16,066 nt of DNA. It comes from JBIOWF01 sp044868295 (lineage in GTDB: Bacteria > Actinomycetota > Actinomycetes > Streptosporangiales > Streptosporangiaceae). Each line of letters opens with the position of its first letter. Position 1 is the stretch's first letter. A program made the translations under genes and the position numbers. Below are positions 14,222 to 16,066 of the stretch, piece by piece. The notes under the pieces were generated by a model. That model was not told where the DNA came from. It saw only the letters and a list, made by a program, of their open reading frames with translations, and ran no database searches. The stretch is from assembly GCA_044868295.1 (NCBI GenBank), contig JBIOWF010000002.1:1-16066 (forward strand), written 5' to 3'.

Positions 14222-14995
14222 ATGGCAGAGATGAGCGGCTATCAGCCCGGCGTGCCGTGCTGGGTGGACCTGTCGAGCACCGACATGAAGGCGTCCGCCG
14301 AGTTCTACCGCGAGATCTTCGGCTGGGACGCCGATTTCGACCCGCGTCCAGACGCGGGCGGGTACGGGCAGTTCACGCTTCGCGGCAAGAAGGTCGCCGG
14401 CATCGGCCCGACATTCGGCGAGGGCATGCCCGCCGTATGGAACACATACGTCGCCTCCGGCGACGCCGCCAAGACGGCGCAGGCCGCCACGGACGCGGGC
14501 GGCACGGTCGTGATGGAGCCCATGCAGGTCTTCGAGGAGGGCACGCTGGCCGTCTTCCAGGACCCGACGGGCGCCTTCATCGGCGTCTGGCAGGCCGGAA
14601 ACCACACGGGAGCCGAGGTGGCCAACGAGCCGGGTGCCTTCACCTGGAACGAGCTGGCCACCCGTGACGCGGAAGCCGCCACGGCGTTCTACACGCGGGT
14701 GTTCGGCTGGGAGGCCCAGACCAACGACATGGGCGGCATGCGGTACACCGAGTTCAAGGTGGACGGGCGGTCGATCGCCGGGATGATGCCGATGGGCGAG
14801 CAGTTCCCGCCCGAGGTGCCGCCGCACTGGCTGGTCTACTTCGCCGTCGCGGACTGCGACGCGAGCGTCGCGCGGATCCAGGAGCTCGGCGGCTCGGTCC
14901 ACGCCGGGCCGATGGACCTCCCCATCGGCCGCTTCTCCGTCGTCGCGGATCCGCAGAACGCGGTCTTCGCCGTATTCCAGGCGGCCGAGCAGTAG
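14222..14995 (+). CDS. VOC (glyoxalase/bleomycin-resistance) family protein, two domains
   Basis: 257 residues containing two VOC modules, about 8-125 and 135-255. Each opens with a PCWVDL or FTWNEL strand and an A-x-FY-x-x-(I/V)FGW motif (ASAEFYREIFGW and ATAFYTRVFGW), and ends near a QDPTGA or ADPQNA segment. The whole protein resembles the secreted 27-32 kDa antigen family of mycobacteria (CFP-30B/CFP32, Rv0577) in layout, from memory. The function is not established; a metal-dependent lyase or dioxygenase role, or ligand binding, is possible. The ATG at 14222 is chosen because GAGGAGG (14210-14216) is 5 bases upstream; an in-frame start at 14189 would put that site inside the gene. No signal peptide is seen. 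It sits alone, closed by the hairpin at 15007-15041. Confidence 0.9.
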   Translation: MAEMSGYQPGVPCWVDLSSTDMKASAEFYREIFGWDADFDPRPDAGGYGQFTLRGKKVAGIGPTFGEGMPAVWNTYVASGDAAKTAQAATDAGGTVVMEPMQVFEEGTLAVFQDPTGAFIGVWQAGNHTGAEVANEPGAFTWNELATRDAEAATAFYTRVFGWEAQTNDMGGMRYTEFKVDGRSIAGMMPMGEQFPPEVPPHWLVYFAVADCDASVARIQELGGSVHAGPMDLPIGRFSVVADPQNAVFAVFQAAEQ

Positions 14996-15006
14996 AGCCC
15001 CTTCTT

Positions 15007-15041
15007 CAGGAGACCGGAGCGGAATCCGCTCCGGTCTCCTG
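15007..15041 (+). terminator. intrinsic terminator-like hairpin after the VOC gene
   Basis: A perfect 16-bp GC-rich stem (CAGGAGACCGGAGCGG and its complement) closes over an AAT loop, 11 bases past the VOC stop codon. No long T-run follows, only a short TTT, as is usual in actinomycetes. It separates VOC transcription from the suf promoter. Confidence 0.85.
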
Positions 15042-15091
15042 GCGTTTCGCCCATTGCCCCTCAGGGGTGCACCCGGTCGCGTTTTCGCAGG

Positions 15092-15110
15092 TTAGGTAAG
15101 GCTTACCTGC
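15092..15110. promoter_or_regulatory. IdeR/DmdR-type iron box upstream of sufR
   Basis: TTAGGTAAGGCTTACCTGC agrees with the actinobacterial DtxR/IdeR/DmdR box TWAGGTWAGSCTWACCTWA at 17 of 19 positions and contains a perfect 7-bp inverted repeat about one central base (15094-15108). It lies just upstream of the sufR-sufB operon, which suggests iron-dependent control of Fe-S assembly. Whether it represses or activates is not visible. A second, overlapping dyad, CGCAGGT/ACCTGCG (15086-15111), has a different centre. Confidence 0.75.
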
Positions 15111-15171
15111 GTGACAAATTACATTCCGCGCAATCCCGGCACGGGTTTGTCTGCCGGGAAGGAATTACGGC

Positions 15172-15186
15172 ACACTGATGTTGTGA
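15172..15186. promoter_or_regulatory. SufR operator candidate ACACT-N5-TGTGA
   Basis: ACACTGATGTTGTGA fits the ACACT-N5-TGTGA motif reported, as I recall, for Mycobacterium tuberculosis SufR. It lies between the iron box and the preferred sufR start, 38 bases before the GTG, where an autoregulatory site is expected. Confidence 0.6.
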
Positions 15187-15212
15187 AAAACGTGGAGGGC
15201 ATCACGAGAGTC

Positions 15213-15218
15213 GAGGAG
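15213..15218 (+). promoter_or_regulatory. ribosome binding site that decides the sufR start
   Basis: GAGGAG lies 6 bases before the GTG at 15225. The upstream in-frame GTG at 15111 directly abuts the iron box and has no such site, so translation most likely starts at 15225. Confidence 0.65.
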
Positions 15219-15224
15219 ACCGCG

Positions 15225-15974
15225 GTGGCGCGGGCTTCCGGCATGCCTTCCGCGCACATGTCGACCCACATCTCCACCGAGCGGGGCACGCGCGCGCGGG
15301 TCGCCCGGCTCATCCTCGAACACGGACCGGTGACCGCGGCGTCCCTGGGGGAGCGGCTGGGGCTCACCCCCGCCGGCGTCCGCCGCCACCTGGACGCGCT
15401 GCTCGCCGAAGGCATGATCGAGGCTCGTACGGCGCGGCCGCGTGGCCAGCGGGGGCGTGGGAGGCCCGCGAAGATGTTCGCGATCACCGATGACGGCCGC
15501 AGCGCCTTCGAGCACGCCTATGACGGCCTGGCGGGGAGCGCGTTGCGCTTCATGGCCGAGCGGATGGGCGGCGAGGCGGTGTCCGACTTCGCGCGGGCCC
15601 AGGTGTCCGGCCTGGTCAGTAGGCTGGAGCCGCTCATGCGCGAGGTTCCTCCCGACCAGCGGATCCGCGTGCTCGCCGAGGCACTGTCCGCCGAGGGCTA
15701 CGCGGCCTCGGCGACCAAGACGGGCCAAGGCGGCGAGCAGCTCTGCCAGCACCACTGCCCGGTGGCGCACGTCGCCGCCGAGTTCCCGCAGTTGTGCGAG
15801 GCCGAGACCGAGGCCTTCGGGCGGCTGCTGGGCACGCCGGTGCAGCGGCTGGCCACGATCGCCAACGGCGACGGGGTCTGCACCACCCATGTGAGTTCTC
15901 ACGCCCTGGCCGTGCGTCAGGCGCGTACCCATGAAACAACGAGCACATCGATGAGCAAGGAGACCGGAAGGTGA
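15225..15974 (+). CDS. sufR: SufR, Fe-S-sensing winged-helix repressor of the suf operon
   Basis: 249 residues from the preferred GTG. The N-terminal helix-turn-helix (about 20-65) includes HGPVTAASLGERLGLTPAGVRR then a basic, Gly/Arg-rich wing (RPRGQRGRGRPAKMF). The C-terminal sensor has four cysteines: C174, C178 (CQHHC), C191 and C219 (C-x3-C-x12-C-x27-C), candidate ligands of the [4Fe-4S] cluster. The holo form represses suf; loss of the cluster under iron limitation or oxidative or NO stress relieves it (known for cyanobacterial and mycobacterial SufR). It heads the suf operon: its TGA overlaps the sufB GTG start. An in-frame GTG at 15111 would add 38 unconserved residues covering the operator. 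Likely control: the iron box and SufR-type motif upstream. Confidence 0.92.
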   Translation: MARASGMPSAHMSTHISTERGTRARVARLILEHGPVTAASLGERLGLTPAGVRRHLDALLAEGMIEARTARPRGQRGRGRPAKMFAITDDGRSAFEHAYDGLAGSALRFMAERMGGEAVSDFARAQVSGLVSRLEPLMREVPPDQRIRVLAEALSAEGYAASATKTGQGGEQLCQHHCPVAHVAAEFPQLCEAETEAFGRLLGTPVQRLATIANGDGVCTTHVSSHALAVRQARTHETTSTSMSKETGR

Positions 15975-16066
15975 CTGTCACCGACCGCCCGGAGCTGGAA
16001 GGCCTCGGGAATTACAAGTTCGGCTGGGCCGACTCGGACGCCGCGGGCGCCACGGCCCGGCGCGGC
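15971..16066 (+). CDS. sufB: SufB, Fe-S cluster assembly scaffold protein (5' part only)
   Basis: Only the first 32 codons are in the window. The GTG start overlaps the sufR stop by 4 bases, with AAGGAG 8 bases upstream. The opening residues, including ELEGLGNYKFGWADSD, match the start of actinobacterial SufB as I recall it. SufB forms the SufBC2D scaffold on which Fe-S clusters are built. The sequence is cut by the right edge of the window; sufD, sufC, sufS and sufU would be expected further right. Confidence 0.85.
   Translation, partial: MTVTDRPELEGLGNYKFGWADSDAAGATARRG

Noticed and set aside
15111..15224. 38-residue N-terminal extension of SufR from the GTG at 15111
   Set aside because: That GTG abuts the iron box, lacks a ribosome binding site, and the extension includes the SufR-type operator motif.

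Overview
The window is high-GC DNA (roughly 70%) with many GTG starts, 4-bp ATGA/GTGA stop-start overlaps and AGGAGG-like ribosome binding sites, which points to an actinomycete. The suf/ABC/ctaA content fits Streptomyces or Streptosporangiales relatives; genus-level placement is inference. No tRNA, rRNA, CRISPR array or recognisable transposase was seen.

Left part (1-5175): a MarR-type regulator lacks its N-terminal part and is abutted by a lower-GC AAA_14/DUF4143 ATPase gene on the same strand. A divergent PrsW-family membrane protease with a proline-rich tail follows. Then, on the minus strand, comes ctaA (heme A synthase) leading into a SanA/YdcF-like DUF218 protein whose N-terminus carries a 36-bp tandem repeat.

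Central part (5354-12043): a tightly coupled five-gene plus-strand operon for 4-hydroxyproline catabolism. It encodes a three-subunit HcnABC-type FAD/[2Fe-2S] dehydrogenase (D-hydroxyproline dehydrogenase type), a DapA-family pyrroline-4-hydroxy-2-carboxylate deaminase and a two-cysteine hydroxyproline 2-epimerase. A GntR/FCD regulator follows, tail-to-tail with an EamA-family transporter. The predicted route is L-Hyp to D-Hyp to pyrroline-4-hydroxy-2-carboxylate to alpha-ketoglutarate semialdehyde; the last dehydrogenase to alpha-ketoglutarate is not in the window. A perfect palindrome (5226-5239) upstream of the operon is a candidate operator for the GntR protein.

Right part (12291-16066): a minus-strand ABC-2 exporter pair, a tandem-VOC (glyoxalase-fold) protein ending in a strong hairpin terminator, then the start of the suf iron-sulfur assembly operon (sufR, sufB partial). 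The suf promoter region holds an IdeR/DmdR-type iron box and, downstream of it, a match to the motif reported for mycobacterial SufR. This suggests dual iron and Fe-S control. The hydroxyproline block plus EamA gene appears to sit inside an otherwise conserved suf-ABC-ctaA neighbourhood, consistent with insertion of an accessory catabolic island.
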